64,000 nucleotides of DNA from Oreocharis arfaki (GCA_013398015.1 VZRR01012739.1:1-64000); one strand, 5' to 3'; numbered from the stretch's first letter, positions 12,223 through 26,170 are shown. Translations and numbers: made by a program. The notes: generated by a model not told the origin, from the sequence alone.

Positions 12223-15200
12223 GAAGAGCTCGTAACCATTAGAAAATGATGAATTCATGATTTGCCATGTAGAAATGAGACTGTAATTCTTTTACATTAA
12301 TTTTCTTTAAGGCAAAGGTTTTGATGAGATTGCAACAAACAGTTGAAAAAATGGTGTGTTTAATTTAATAAACAATGGATTTATTAATAATTAACATTGA
12401 AGGATATTGCACATTGCCACCAAGGCACATGTCTTCAGCCTACCCTGATCCAAGTCTGACTGTGTGTCTGATACACGATTAATAAATGAGAATTCCAAAA
12501 AGTTTTCCTTTGGAAGCCGAAGGGTATGCATGGACACTTGTTGATGTATTTGAATATCAGAAATGATGGGTTCTGCCGCTGTAAATATTTATTGTTTAAC
12601 TTCATTGATGATGTGCTCAGCAAACCTGGGTGTTTGAAGCTGGGCAAACTCGTGTGGTGAGCAGGGTCCAAGCAATGCAAAGGCAGCAGCAGAAATGTAT
12701 AAAATTGAAAATGGAAATAAAATGGAAAATGTGTTTTGGGAGCTACTGAGGGCTAAATGAAGCAAGAAGAGACTTTCGAAAGGAGATGTTTAAAAGGAAG
12801 TGGATGGAAGAAAGAGGCATTTGCTGGGTAAGCACAGACAGGTCCCTGACCTTAACAACATTAAAAATCACACAGCTCATCCTTGTATGCAACAGGAAGG
12901 TTAAACAAGATCACATGAATTTTTGAATCTTGTGCGTTCTGCATGTTTTCATGGTCATATCATCACCTTTTTGTCTAAAAATCCTGTTCACACACTTTCC
13001 ATCCCAATAATAAATTATTACATTCAAATCAAGCTTCTGCATATGACCAGGGAAAAAAAGTGACTGGGCCAGTTTATTTTTCAAGTAGCTCACTGCAAAG
13101 GGAACATGGCTGTGTCAGAGAGAAGCAGGAACGTTTCACAGCTGAAACCTTTGTAAGAATCCACCCCCATCAGTGCTTCCATTAGAAAATTAGTGAACAG
13201 ATTTTTAAAAATAGATAGGGACAAGAGGTAATTGTGTGTAAGCCTCACAGCTGGTATAATGTGGCAGAATCATTTTTTCATTCTGCCCCAGAAATCTCTG
13301 GGATACAGGCTGAAATTCTGGCTCCACTAAAGTCAGTTCCAAAGCTCCAGCTGTAATTCCTGTATTATGGAGAGTTACATGAGATCCAGCATTTCCTCCG
13401 TGACCAAAATCCTTCATCTGGGATATTTTGTAAGAATGTGAAGCAGCACAGGAGAAATCTGGGCCATTCTAGCAACTCTTCCAACCTAAGGTGGCAGCTT
13501 CTATTTTTGACTTCCTTATGCCTGCATTTTTTTAAGACCACATTTGGAGATGGAATCTTTCATCTGTTAGACGTTTTCTTTTCATCAAAACAAACTGATG
13601 TTTTTATGAGGTTTTCTTTTATTCCTGTGACATGTGTTTCTACTTCCTCTTTGAATTTTGACTTCACCCTTCTGAGCAGGATGGATAATCACCCTGAAAA
13701 TCCTAATTGTATGAAACTATTCCCAAATGCAAATGGGAAGCATGCATCCACCATTTCAGATTTCAAATAAAAGCTAGAAATAAATAAATTAGTCATTAAC
13801 TAGAATTATTTCAGGCTATTTCTACTAAAAGAAGAAAAGCTCTGGCACTGTTTAGTCCAAATTGCTGAAGGGCATTTTCTGTGTCTTACATGACCTACTT
13901 TTAAACCCACACCTCTATAAAATGCCAAAATCTGTGACTTTATCTAAGTATTTTACAGCAATGAGGCAATGCAAAAGAATAAATTCTCTTCTATTTGCAC
14001 TAATTTATCCCAATATACAGAACAGGCGAAACATTTGAAACTATAATTTTTAAAAGCTGTTGTTCTTTATGTATGGGATGCTGGAAAAGAATTCTGTAAT
14101 ACAGTTTGTTTGTAGAATAATTCATTTTCTGACTAAGTTAATACAACTTTTGGACACCTTATAATAGAATTATTTCATATTTAGGAAAGGTTTGAATTAT
14201 AATAGCATGAGATACAATAACTCCACTCCCTCACACACACAGCATTTCTTCTCAGAGCCAGTGAACTTCTCCCTTCTTCCACCTCTCTGCAGTGTAAAAA
14301 GTTAAAACATATCTTCAATTTTGTGGGTGGAGGCTCTGAATAGGAATGTGACTGCTGGTCTGCTTTAATATAAATCTTTTCCATATTTTTGTCAAAAATA
14401 ATAATCCTTATGAAATCTTTTTTTTTTTTTTCTGAGCCTTCTGTTTAGCTTTCATCTGTTGCATATAATTAAAAATCTACTACCCTCAGAGTATTTCTGT
14501 ATTCGGAATAAACATGAAAGGCAGAATATGGGTTGTAATTAGTAATTTTTAAGACTTTTATATTTTTTTTTTGTTGCTACATTGGTCTGCATGACAGTAG
14601 TTGGACTATATTCCACTGGAAATGGAATGAAAATATTTTCTTTTAAAATTAGGTAATTTTTTATTTGTTATTATTGTTACGATAAATAAAGCAGGCAAAA
14701 TTGTATTAAAATGGGGGTTTTTTGCTCAGAGAGCAACGTGCAGACCAGATAAAACCAGTGCCCACAGGAAATATCTTTAATTATAAATACTCTGTAAGGT
14801 CGATATAAACTACTGGAACTAAGAGGAATTAGCACTTTAAACACAAAGGGTAAATATCCACAGTTTAAAAAAAAAAAATCCAAGGAACTTTTTTAAAAAT
14901 AATGTTATTTCTTAAAGCATCTACAACTTGCACCTTACTGATTTGGAGTCCGAAAGTGAAAGGAGTTTTGTTTACTTTTAAAGCCATTAATTGATTAACT
15001 ATCCTTCTCTTTCTGAGCTAGTTAGGCCCAAACAAAACATCACAAAACAAAAAACAAGACAAAAAAGCTGTTTTCTGTGGGAACTGAGAATATTAAATTC
15101 CAAGGGAAGAAAGGTGAAAGATTAAGAAAGCCAGAACTTCGGGCAGTGATTTGCCATGCTTTGCTGGTGTCTGGGAAACCTGGTTTTTGTCCTCCAAGCA

Positions 15201-15251
15201 TCTAGAAAGCAGGTGCTGACTCACCACCCTGATATTTGTTAATCACAGCAT
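12223..15251. other. Noncoding DNA with one ancient-repeat-like patch
   Basis: Mostly unique AT-rich sequence. At about 13305-13365 the text GGCTGAAATTCTGGCTCCAC followed by 'taaagtcagttcc' resembles, from memory, a degenerate ancient amniote repeat whose consensus carries 'gaagtcaatgg'. That assignment is weak. A T14 run lies near 14420. No coding exon is seen. Confidence 0.35.
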
Positions 15252-15287
15252 CCATCACCAAATATTAGGGACCTTATTACAGGCTGA
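15252..15287. repeat. 36-bp exact duplicate, copy 2
   Basis: Identical over 36 bp to 11480-11515, in direct orientation and about 3.77 kb away. The next bases differ (GACACTGGG here, GAGGAATAT there). See copy 1. Confidence 0.9.
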
Positions 15288-17800
15288 CACTGGGAGACAA
15301 TGTTTGCTTTGTTAACTTTGGGGTTTGAAACTTGGTTGTGTATTGCATCTAAAAAAACCCCAAGCCAACAGCTGGGGGTTTGTTAATTTTTTCATGCCCT
15401 TGTCTGCCTTAACTGCAGTTTCAGCCACAAATTTTGCATGTCTGAAGTACCTTTCGTGTTGCCAGTGCACAGAAACTTCAACTTCCAGAGATGCCAATAA
15501 TGGTGTTTCCGTCTCATTGTGATAATGAAATTTTAATGGCGTGGGTGCAATCAATTTGCACAAATCAAAGTGAAATGCATTGGTTTTGTCGACATAGAAA
15601 TGAACACCACACATTTAAGGCTGTTTAAAATTGTTCCTCTACTTATCTGGAGAAAATACAAAAGAATCTGTGAGTATATTGTCATATGTATCTTATTTTG
15701 TAGGGACAGCTGAGGCCGTTAGATCAGTCCTAAAAATTACATCAAGGTACCAAGAGCTATAAAACACAACCTTGAAAAAAATGGCTCTTTATACCATAAA
15801 GTTTTAAGTCACAAATGACTTGCTCTTTATACAAACTTTATTTTTATACACAATAAGTTTTATAATGTATACAACCTCCAACAGAGCGTTCTTTTTAGCT
15901 TCTATATATATTAAGATGGCAGAAATCCAAGGAGGAAGACATTTTCCTTCTCCAGTGGCATTCCACTTCTTCTCCCCTTCTGTGAGGTTATAACACTCCT
16001 AAAATATTCATCACCTTGAAAAACAAAGAGTCAGATGTGGGACTTGTGCTATACTCCTAAAAATTTATTAGTTTGCTTTCTTCCCAATACATTTACCATT
16101 TTTTTCATGAAAAACAGACTTGTGGGTGGCAGAATATGTGTAATATTATGGGTTATAGACAACAATCAGCTTTGTGACGAAATCAGGGTAAAATTTTAAT
16201 TATCTTTTCGGAGTAAAGTAGATTTCACACTAGGAAGACTCAACCGGTTTTGGTTTTTTTTTTTCCTGGCCTGGTTTCAATAGGTAAAGGGTGTGGTGCC
16301 CTCACTTGAAGTTTCCATTGAGTGTGTCCAGTCCTCTCTGGGATCATAAACTGCAAGTTAGAACTGGATTTATTTGTAGAATGAATGTGGAATAAATCCA
16401 TGAGAAACTCCTAGTGCACAAAGAGAGCTCTAAACAACTTGTGGGGCCTATGCTGGTTTTGAAAACATCTCTGATTTGTTGGTTATCGTAGCCTAATTTG
16501 GTACTAAAATTATTTTATATAACAATGCAAAGGTAAGTTATAAATGGGCATTTTTTTAAATAGGCAAAATGTGCTGAGTAGGGAGCAAAGCATCACTGCC
16601 TGGTTTCCTGTTGTACAGTCGCTTCCATTCATCAGAACTGAAAAATAAGTCTAGACAAAACTCGATTTAATTTTAGAGTGTTACTGATTCTCTGCTTGGG
16701 CACTGAATTTTGGGACACACTTGTGACACTTTAAGAAAACCTGGCCAAACTATTGTTTTAGCTGGTGATAGCAGGAATCCTGAGTGGTCTTGATTTACAG
16801 CTGCATGAAATTTTGGCAGTCTTAGCTACGCTTCACTGCGAGTCTTGAGGTTTATTCAAGCCAGAACTCAAATTTAAGCGCAGAACTTATGAATTTTTAT
16901 GCAAACAAACTGAGAAAACACCCGAGAAGATCCCAGTGCGTTGGGATGGCACGTCAGAGACAGCAAGTTTCATTATTCATTTCCTTTTTTTCTCTCCTCC
17001 ATTCCGCACTCAGTACAAACACACCCGGCGACAGCTGCAGTAAATCTCAAGTTTTGCATAATGAAGAGAGTTGAGTCAAAGTTTTATGTTGGTTGAGGTA
17101 GCCATGAAGCTGAGTAAAAAAACCCAACTAATTTACTAAAAAATTACTATTTCCAGGTTCTAGATATTTCTCCTTTCCCTTTCCACCTTTTTTTTTCTAT
17201 CCCCATTCCATTTTCATTGTCCCTATGAAAGACCAGAAGGAGAAAGGAAAAGAGCAAGATAGTCAAATCTGGAAGATCTAGTTAAAAACTATTTTTTGCA
17301 ACACTTTCAGTCAGCTTGAACTTTCAATTGTAAATAATTCTCAAATCTCTTGAAGGGCTGGCAACTATAAGGGAATAGAACTTCAAGGATAAGGATATTT
17401 TGAAAGGAACAGTAAGATTGAGTTTATTGTGAACCCTACAGCATGATGGAGGCATGGGGACAGAAATTTTCAGCCAAATAAGAGAGAATGAAATACAGGT
17501 TGCCAAGGCATAATAGAACTGTTCCTCTGCTTCATGAAATTTGTGGATAGATGGCCTTAAATAATAGCAACTTGGAATATAGGAGTTGAAAATGTGAGCA
17601 TTTTTCTGTGTTTCTCTTGGTGGCAGTTAGAAAAGGTGTTAAATTTACTGACATTGAGTGGATTTCTCTTCTCAACAGCTTCCTTTGGTTTCTGGGTGTT
17701 GAAACAAAATGGCATGAGGTTAAGATTTGGCTAGGTTAGAGAACTTGGTTTTATTTTGCAGGCTTCCACCCAGGGAATTTTGTGAGTCTCAGCTTCCTTG
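15288..17800. other. Unique AT-rich noncoding DNA
   Basis: No recognised genes, RNA genes or mobile elements. A good donor-like word (CAAAG|GTAAGT) at about 16534 lacks a convincing upstream acceptor, so no exon is called. Confidence 0.5.
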
Positions 17801-18305
17801 CAGAGGTGTATGGATGGCCCATGCTGTGGCACCTGCTCCTGTGGGATCCAGCTGTGGGTTGAAGGCCAATCTCAGCTAAGAGGGGAGTTTCCATGAGATA
17901 AAATGATTTATTGAGGCTGATACCCCTCTGGCATCACAGCCCAGGCCTGATGGCCCCTGTTCTGCAGCAGTTGCAGTTGAAATCCTGCCCTGCAGAGCCC
18001 ACTGAGGCCTCCTGCTCTGAACACCCTTTTCAGAGCACATTTTGCAGCCAGCAGGTCTTTGTCCCAGGGAGAACTGCCAGTCCAAACACTCACATACCTT
18101 TGCTGACCAGGGAGGGAGCCTTCCCTTCCCAAGTGCTCTGAAAAGAAGTTGTTATGGAGAGGCAGCGCTCTGGGCAGCTTTACAGGGCTCTGCTGGGAAT
18201 CCCTGCTCAGTACCTGGCTGGGAGCTGACACCTGAACTGGGCAGGCTCCACACAAATCGCTTTGCTGGGGAACTGGGAGCCTGAACTAATAAAATACAGC
18301 AGTGC
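17801..18305. other. GC-richer island, identity unknown
   Basis: GC content rises visibly above the neighbourhood. Several overlapping ORFs on both strands reflect the reduced stop density rather than a gene. The right end carries AATAAA (in CTAATAAAATACAGCAG), so an old LTR, retro-element remnant or lncRNA exon is conceivable. I could not match it to a family. Confidence 0.25.
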
Positions 18306-21052
18306 AGAAGTGGAGAGCTGAGCTATCTCAGGAACGACACAGCCTGTGTGTTTGCCAGTGTGTAATGAACATTCTCATCTCTGTGAATGGCCTTTTCCAG
18401 CATCAGCAGGCCAGGGTGTGCAGAAGATGCACATCAAAGCATCACTGGAAGGCTATAAAGAGCTGTTTATTTTTTAGGTGGTATTATACATGTGAAAAAC
18501 TCATATGGCCATGCATTTTTCAGGAGAAGCAGGATCTGGTTAAGGTTTAAAAAGATCCTTTAACACAGTCTTACAACTTTAGGTAATCACTTGGCTTTCA
18601 CCGATTTCCTCATGTCTTTGACAACTATGTGTAGTTAGAGAGTAATTATAACAGAAGATGTTTTAGTGTTGGTATTACAACAGAGAGGATGATAAAAATC
18701 TGATCTAAATGAAGGAAAAGGCATGTATCTTAAAAACAGGAAATAAATCCTAGATCTTCCATTTTTATCCAGTTCCTAATATAATTGAATCTGTGGTGGT
18801 CGTATCCTTGCTGTTTGGATGTTGTTATGACAGAGATACCAGCATGGGTGCAGGTGGTAGAAGGAAAGCAAAATCGAGGCTGTAATATCTGTGCTATTCA
18901 GCTATTTGATCAGTGCAGGCAAAAAGACATTATATCCACTTGCTCTTAACCCAAAACTGGGAAAGTTGATCAGGTATATTCATTGGCACTTTACAGCTTG
19001 AACCTTCACAAGTGCTCCGTTCCCTTTTGTTTTCTTCCACACAATTTTTTTCGCCCTTTCCCAGGTGGAGAGTCTACACATATAATGTGTTATTATAATA
19101 ATGACACTAAAAGCTAATTGGTAACATTGATGAAAAGAGAAAATGTTTATAAACTTTTCCAGTATGCATTCAAACCTTGGATGAGAAGGCATGAGAAAAT
19201 GTTGACAGAGATCTACCTGTTCTAGGACTCACAGCAAGGTTTTTATTTAACTTTGCTTTAATTTATGGGAATGGGAGGGAGAGCAGGAAAAGGAAGAGAG
19301 CAGACTTGACACCTTGGGTCAATTTTGTTTTCTTCAGGGCTGGCCCAACAAAGCAATAAATGTTGACGTTTTCAGTGGGGAAAAAAAAGTCTTCTGTGTA
19401 AGTGGAAGACAAGTGGGAGGAAATGAAAGCTAAGAAATAAAAAAAAAGTACTTGGAATACTCTCATGGGACTGAAGGAAATGAAAGAAGCCATTCAGGTG
19501 GCTAAGGATGTGGATTGAGAGGAGCTCCCTTCTGTTTGTGGACTCTTACCTGGCTACAAACCTACTAAAGAAAACGAAATAAAAATTAATATTAAACAAT
19601 CATTTGAGTTGCCACATAATAGACACATCCACAAGTAATGTCAGCTTTTACAGACCAAAAAGAGTGCACAGTACAAAAAGCTGCACATCTGTGGGAAACC
19701 TGATCTGAGAGGGACAAGCCTGTTCAGCCCTAGAACAGAAGAACACCCATTGAATTTTCAGAAATATAAAATTGCACTCATCACCTGTTTATCCCTAGAT
19801 TTTCAGTGTCATCCTTTATTTCAAGTATTCCATTTCAAAACACACTGGTATAAATAGGACACAGCCCTTTGTGTCTCTGGGAGTGTCTCCCAGCAGCAGC
19901 CTCATTTAGGGCTCATCAGAACTGCTCTGCCACACTCTCCTCACACTGCTGAAATGGCACTGCTGGTTCTCTGTCACCACTCAGCTGAAATCATTGCTCA
20001 GGAAGCTCTTGCAGCTAACAGAGGTTCAAGCAGGTGCTTACATCCCTTATTTACTTGTTAATTAAATGTAATCTGACAGCAATCATCTGACAGCAGACAT
20101 GGCATTAAGCTCTCTCTCACCACCTGATGAGAAGAGTGACAGGGCTTAAGTTTTACGAGAAATATTAGGCTCCAGAGACAAATTTTTAAATCTACTCCTG
20201 AGGGACATATATTTCCATGAAGACATTATCTGGAACAAACAAGATCAGATGAGATTTGTGGTGAAGAGAAGAGAGGTTTGAAGCTTAATCTGCCTCAGGG
20301 AACTGGTGACTGTTGATGTCAGGAGAGGCCTCCTTGTGCTGTGCTGCTTTCCATGGCTCAGCTGTCATGTATAATTTCAATATTTAGCCACTTGTGTGCA
20401 TCCAGCCTTCCTGCTAAACTCCATTCTGGAATTGCCCTGGTTTTTAGGGAAAGGAACTGAGCCCCTATCAGGGTTCCCAGTCCCTGGTTCTTCGAAGCAC
20501 AGGAGTTAAATTGCATCACCTGAGATTGGGTGGCTTGAGACAACCTTGTCTTCAGTTAGCAGTAGAATGTCACTGATTTTAATATTCCCTGGAAATGTTC
20601 CTTCTCCCACAGTTTGGGTTTTGAAACAAATAAATGCTGTTGCAGCACTGGATTTACTCTAAGCTGTAAAATTGGCCTTAAATGCGTTTCAGGTTAACCA
20701 TCTGTTAATGACATCAAATGAAAGATTGAGCAAGTCAAATAAGTGTAAGTGATAGCTCTTGGAAGCCTTTCACCTGCCTGTAACCAAGACAAGAAAGTGA
20801 AAATTCTCAAGACCATTTTTGGTTCCTGCATATGAATTAGTTGGCTTTAATTGAAATCCCTCAGAACCTGATTTTAGCATAGCTCCCTGCTTTTACCTGG
20901 AGTTTATTAAAGTTTTATGTCTCCCATATTCTGTGCATTTAGTTTTCCAGTAAATGGCCACAGTACAGTGGTTTCCCAGCAGTGAGGTAATACTACAGAA
21001 ATAGTCCAAGCTGAGTATTCTTCAAAGTGTTACATTTTTGCCTTTGTTTCTT
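18306..21052. other. Unique AT-rich noncoding DNA
   Basis: No repeat family, RNA gene or exon recognised. Short ORFs only. Confidence 0.5.
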
Positions 21053-21080
21053 GCTTTTTTTTTTTTTTTTCCTATTCCAG

Positions 21081-21223
21081 CAGAAAATGGTTCCAGTCTG
21101 TTGAAAGTTTTTATAAGAGGAAACGTATACAGAGCTTTGCTGTTTATAAACAGCACTAACTGTACCAATGATCCAGTGCCTCCCTCACGGGGTGCAGAAC
21201 CACCCTGCAGGTTTTTAATCTAA
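21081..21223 (+). other. Candidate terminal exon (weak)
   Basis: A T16 run followed by CCTATTCCAG gives a very strong acceptor, with a second AG three bases on (CAGCAG). One frame then stays open for about 46 codons (AENGSSLLKVF...GNVYRAL...) to a TAA at 21221-21223. The peptide contains two possible N-glycosylation sites (NSTNCT) but matches no family I know. The evidence is the splice pattern and open frame alone. Confidence 0.12.
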
Positions 21224-24219
21224 GCAGGCTGTTTGACTAAGAGTTTTTCTTTTTCTGGTCTTCATTTTAAATGAAGGCCTAGATAAAAGCTAATTGTTTG
21301 AAACTCCCTAATAAGACAAAAGCCAGTGCACTGATACCTTTCTCAACAAAAAATTGAATCCACTAAGGAAGCTCAAGGCTTTCTTTTTATTTGTAAAGTG
21401 GCAGAAAACATTTGTGGTGATGCTTAGTGCAGGACTATTTGGATAAATTAAGCTGGAGGAATAACACATCTTTATTTTTCCAAAACTGCAGTTTGCTTTT
21501 TGAGTCTCTAACTAACGGACAGCAGTTATCAGCTCTGTATATCAATAGAATAGAATTATCTCAGTGTTTTAAGCAGAAATGAGATTCCCTGCCTGTTTTC
21601 ATCCGTGCCCTCTCCTTCTCTAAGGGCCACCCGGCTTCTCTACCTCTTCTATCAGATACCTTTTCCTTTTGCAAATGATTGAGTAAATAGTTAATGAATT
21701 TATGGTATCAAATTGTCAGCTGAGTGCTGTTTATTGTCCTGTTCTCTGGGATGGGCAGGGACAGTCCCACTGAGTGCCAAGAAAATGCCTTCTTTGGCTC
21801 CAGGCTTTATTGGGAGCCATTCTGGAGCCAAGGACATTTTGAGGCCTAGATCCAAGTCTGTATGGAGAAGGCAGTGCATAATATTTTGTGAAAGATGGAA
21901 ACTTAACAGTTGAATTCATTTAATAATTATTTAGTGTGTACACCTTGTCAATCTATTAGGCCCCATTTTCAGTTTTAAAATGCCCCAAGAAAAGAGTGAG
22001 GCAAGCACTGGAAATATTGCAACTGGCCTTAAATTCAATTCCTGAAAAAAAATACTTGTGATGCCAGTTACCAGCCTTTGCCATTTTTATTATAATTCTG
22101 CTTTGCCCAGCCCTTCTCTCATTTTCCAAATGTATTTGAATCAAAAAAAAAATGGCAAATTTCACCAAAAAAAGAAGAAGTAAAGGATCTCTTTGCTGAG
22201 TCTGCTGGTTAAGGATACATCATGCTGTAAAACAGCTTTCCTGTATTTTTCTTTTTTAATTTTTTTCTGGAAATAATGTATTTAGAATAGAAGTTTAGTT
22301 TTTTTATATATGTATTTTTTTTAATGTGGAAACCAAATATATGTAATAAGAAAAGAGCTGACATGTAAATCTCACTATTAGGTGAGTCTCTCGGTGATAA
22401 GTAAAAAGATTTTAATAACTGCTTTTCTGCAGTGTTGTGCTCTCTGTATTATTGTGAGTTTACATTCATGTGAAATTTTGAGCATTTTACCATGAAATGG
22501 GATGAAAATCTGCGTTATTCACTGGGAATCAAACAGCCTTGGTTTTGATGTGCCTCATCCAAGGCAGAAGTAACGGACTTCTGGGTTGAGCTTATTTGCT
22601 AAAGTTCCTTATTTGTAACTGACAGTAATTCAGATCTGGAAATCTGATCCAGACTCACCCATCTGGCTTTTTATTTGCAGAAATATAGGTCAGTCCAGTT
22701 CTAACACAGTGGATCATGCAAGTATTTTTATCTGCGAGAATAAAGCATATATACCTCACATGTTATTCCCAGGGCTCCTTTCCTGCCTTCTGGGGTTTTC
22801 TGCAGGGAATGTTGTGTGTTTGCATTCCTGTGTTTGAACCTGGTAATCTCCCAACCTGGACTTTTCTGCAAGTGTTCCAGTAGATTTTGTATTCATATTA
22901 ATCAGGTGCACCTGGAAGTGCATCCACTCACCATGTAGGAGTGACCCAAAAGGAGGGAAAACATCTTTGTCATATGACAACCATTACAAAATCTTAAACT
23001 ATTTCCTGTCTGCCTTTGAGATAAACACCACGCATATTTCAAATATCTGTTGATGGAATGAAAGTAATGCCACCTCATGCTGAACTCTACTCTCATTTTC
23101 ACTGTATATTTAATTTCTCTTAGGTGGTTTCTGACCATTTCAGCAACATTATGTCCTTTCCTGAGGTATCCTGACATCTGTCCCAAAGGCTGGTTGGAAA
23201 CCTCAGAGAAGAAGGGACACCACTGGTGTGAAGCCAATGTTAACACAGCAGGACAAGTGGTGGTTTTCATCTTCTGTTTGCATTTCCTTTCCCTCCCCTT
23301 TCTGGCTGGAAAGAAAGTTAATACAGTAGGTCACGCTCAGTCTGCTTTATTTCCTTTTGTGCCCAATGGGGTTGGACTATTACTTTTTACTATCCAAATC
23401 AATATTATCTCAAAGTAATCTGATTGGTATTTGAATTTTCCTGTTATGTACATGGTATATATTGGGGACATAGGAAATAGTCCATTTTTTTCTCTCATAT
23501 TAAGATGAAAAATGGTACAAATATTCCAAGAGGATTTTTAGTTCAGCTCCCTTCCTCTTATATTGGTTTTCACAATTTTTCTATTTCAGTTCAATGCAAA
23601 ATTTGAAGAAAAAGAGAACTTTTGAAACACAAGAACCCACAAACCATTTCATTTGTAATTTGGTTTGTTTCTGCAGAGAATTTATAAGAGTTATTTTACT
23701 GCACACTTAGTACAGAGAGAGAGAGAATTTGTGTTTCATGACATTTAGAGAGCACATCTAGCAGTTCACGTTAACCTTATTACTGTTTGTACTTCTCTAT
23801 GATGAGCAGAGTCTTTGTTCTCAGAAGCAGAAATTGAAGTCCACCTTTAGGACACAATGAAAATACCTTTATCCTCAGCTCCCAAAGTTACCTCTCTGTG
23901 AATGGGAGCATTTCTTACTCCAGTGACGAGCAGGAAGCACAAAAGGAAGAGACAAATCCACAGGACACCCTCTCATGCAAACGGCAGCAACCACAATTAG
24001 AAGGGTAAATAACACATTAATTAGAGAGTGCACAGTGGTGTGATTTCAACACCCAACTCTGTGTTTAATGTCTTGCTGTGACATATGTTCCAGCTGGCAG
24101 AAACTGTGCATAAACAACAGGAAGATATTCTAGTGCCATATAGAAAAAAGACAGAGTGGGTTCTCCACTATGAAACTGCCAGATAAAAGCAATTATAGTA
24201 AATCACCTGAGAAAAAAAT
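21224..24219. other. Unique AT-rich noncoding DNA
   Basis: No recognised gene or mobile element. A short (GA)n run lies near 23716-23730, and A/T homopolymers are frequent. Confidence 0.5.
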
Positions 24220-24285
24220 CCTGGAGTGAACTCCTGGCCCTGGCCTCAGCCAGTGGCAGGACTCCCATTGACGTCAGCAGAGAGT
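24220..24285. repeat. Ancient amniote repeat-like patch containing a CRE
   Basis: CTGGAGTGAACTCCTGGCCC and then GGCAGGACTCCCATTGACGT (continuing CAGCAG) resemble, from memory, an ancient interspersed sauropsid repeat with consensus near 'gtgaaatcctggcccc...ggcaaaactcccattgacttcaatgg'. In this copy the 'ttgacttca' position reads TTGACGTCA, creating a perfect cAMP-response-element palindrome TGACGTCA at 24269-24276. The repeat assignment is unaligned; the palindrome is read directly. Confidence 0.35.
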
Positions 24286-26144
24286 TATTTTACCTCTGTT
24301 TTTGGCCTGCCTGATGGGAGGAGCATCCCCAGATGCAACTTTGAGTTGTCAGATCAGATGTCCCCTACAAGCCCTGTCACGGGTGCTGGGTTCTGTGTCA
24401 CTCATTCCACAGAAGATCCCATGCGGATGTGGAGCGCTCGCAGTTCTCCTCCCGCCCAGTAAGGGTTTCCCTTGGGTGAGAGATTTCTTTGCTCCACGTT
24501 TTCTAGAAGAAATACCCGCCTCCAAATTACTGTGTTCGCATTCCAGCCCTTTTGCCAAATGTATGGTTTGTTTGGGATTTGTGGCAGTAGGAATCCTGAA
24601 GGATTTGGGAGCTGTTGCCTCACATTCCAAGCTCCCGCTCACCTTGCTGAGCTCAGGCACCCATTGCCGGTTCAGGCACACAGTGCTCTGTCTCTGGAAG
24701 CACAGGAAGCCAGAAAAAGCAGGGAACTGCCAGCTACAAAAGCAGGTTTTTAAAGGAGATGTCAAGGCAGTTTCTGTAAAAGATTTTGGGAAGACCTTTT
24801 GCATGTTTCCCCTTTTATTAATCCTTCCTTTTCTTCCTCTTGATTCTCAAACTTTGAAGGTATAGGCCTTCTTTTATGAGTTCCATTTTTCCTGCCCCTT
24901 ATTGTATCATTATGTATTTATCTTTACCTCTTTATTATAGTTATTCAATTTTTCTGGTTTTTTTTTTTTGCTTCATGGTTGACCTCTCTCAACCCAGTGA
25001 CATTCAAAGCCCAGGAAAGATTCAGATAAGGAAACTGAGTAGAATAAGTCAGAAATAAAACATTTCTATTTTCTTTTGATGTCCAGCTCCTTTAACCTGA
25101 CAACTTTAGGAAGAGGAATTTTATTTAAAAAGCAGAAAGAATTCTTTTTATAGCTACAAGCAAAAATAAAATATTTCCTTACGGAAGTAAGGATATGCAC
25201 ATTGGGACAACGCCTGATTTTAATAAGGACTTCAAAAGGCAACGTGATTATTTTAAATTATGATTTATGCCTTTGATGTGAAAGTGAAAGACAATTACAT
25301 TTTATTTGGCAAAAGCAAACTTTACAAAGATTTATTTTTACTTTCATTTTATGGCTGTGGTAATGCTGTGTGTCTTTATTGAACTGTTTTGGCACATGGA
25401 GGATTTACTCACACTCTGAGTTTTTCTGTTTGGTTCTCATCAATTTAAATCATTGCATATTACAAGTTGTTATATCCTGGTGTCTTTTACAGAATACAAT
25501 GAAGCCCCACAGAAATTTTTTGTTAGTCCAGTGATCTCACTTAGCTTGCTTCTCCTTGATCACTAATTTCTGGTAGTTTTGAGGATGATATTGCACTGAT
25601 TTTTAAATCAAAGTGCTGAAAGGTAAAACCCCTGGACCAACATGTTCCAAAGAGCACCAGTTATTTGGAAAAAGAGAGGACACATTTTTTATTTTTCAGC
25701 TCTTGTACCAGGGGTTATGTTCTGCATTCACATCTCCCACACAGACAATGAATGACCAAGCAGAGTGAGATGAAATCACAACCTTGCTTTAATCACCAAT
25801 GTTTGCTAAATAAGGATCAAAACAGCAGCAAAAATACTTTCTATTTTAATGGGGAAAAAACCCACCAACAAGCAAGCAACAAACAAACCACTGGAAGTTT
25901 TGTAACAGAAAACATCTTTTCCAACTTTCCTTCTAATTTATTTTCAAATGATAGCTTCACCTTCAGCACTTTTTTTCGTTGGCAGTCACAACTCGAATGG
26001 AATCTCCCTCCAAAGGATTCCCATTTCAGGACTGAACATCAGTACATGGATTTTTAGGAGGAAGGCAAGGCTGACTCAGGTTCTTATCAATATAGATCAC
26101 TTGAGGCAGTTTAGAGTGAAACAACCCTGAATGGTTGTTTTTAA
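24286..26144. other. Unique noncoding DNA
   Basis: No supported gene. A 187-codon open frame at 24302-24865 begins at TTG, has no recognisable domain and overlaps long frames on both strands, so it is treated as a low-stop region. Confidence 0.45.
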
Positions 26145-26170
26145 TAAATAAATAAATAAATAAATAAATA
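26145..26170. repeat. (TAAA)n microsatellite
   Basis: Six and a half perfect TAAA units. No LINE or SINE body is recognisable beside it, so it may be a simple microsatellite rather than a retroposon tail. Confidence 0.95.

Noticed and set aside
23716..23730. (GA)n microsatellite
   Set aside because: Only about seven units; too short to be notable.
24302..24865. 187-codon plus-strand open frame
   Set aside because: It starts at TTG, long frames overlap it on both strands, and the peptide shows no family motif or splice context.
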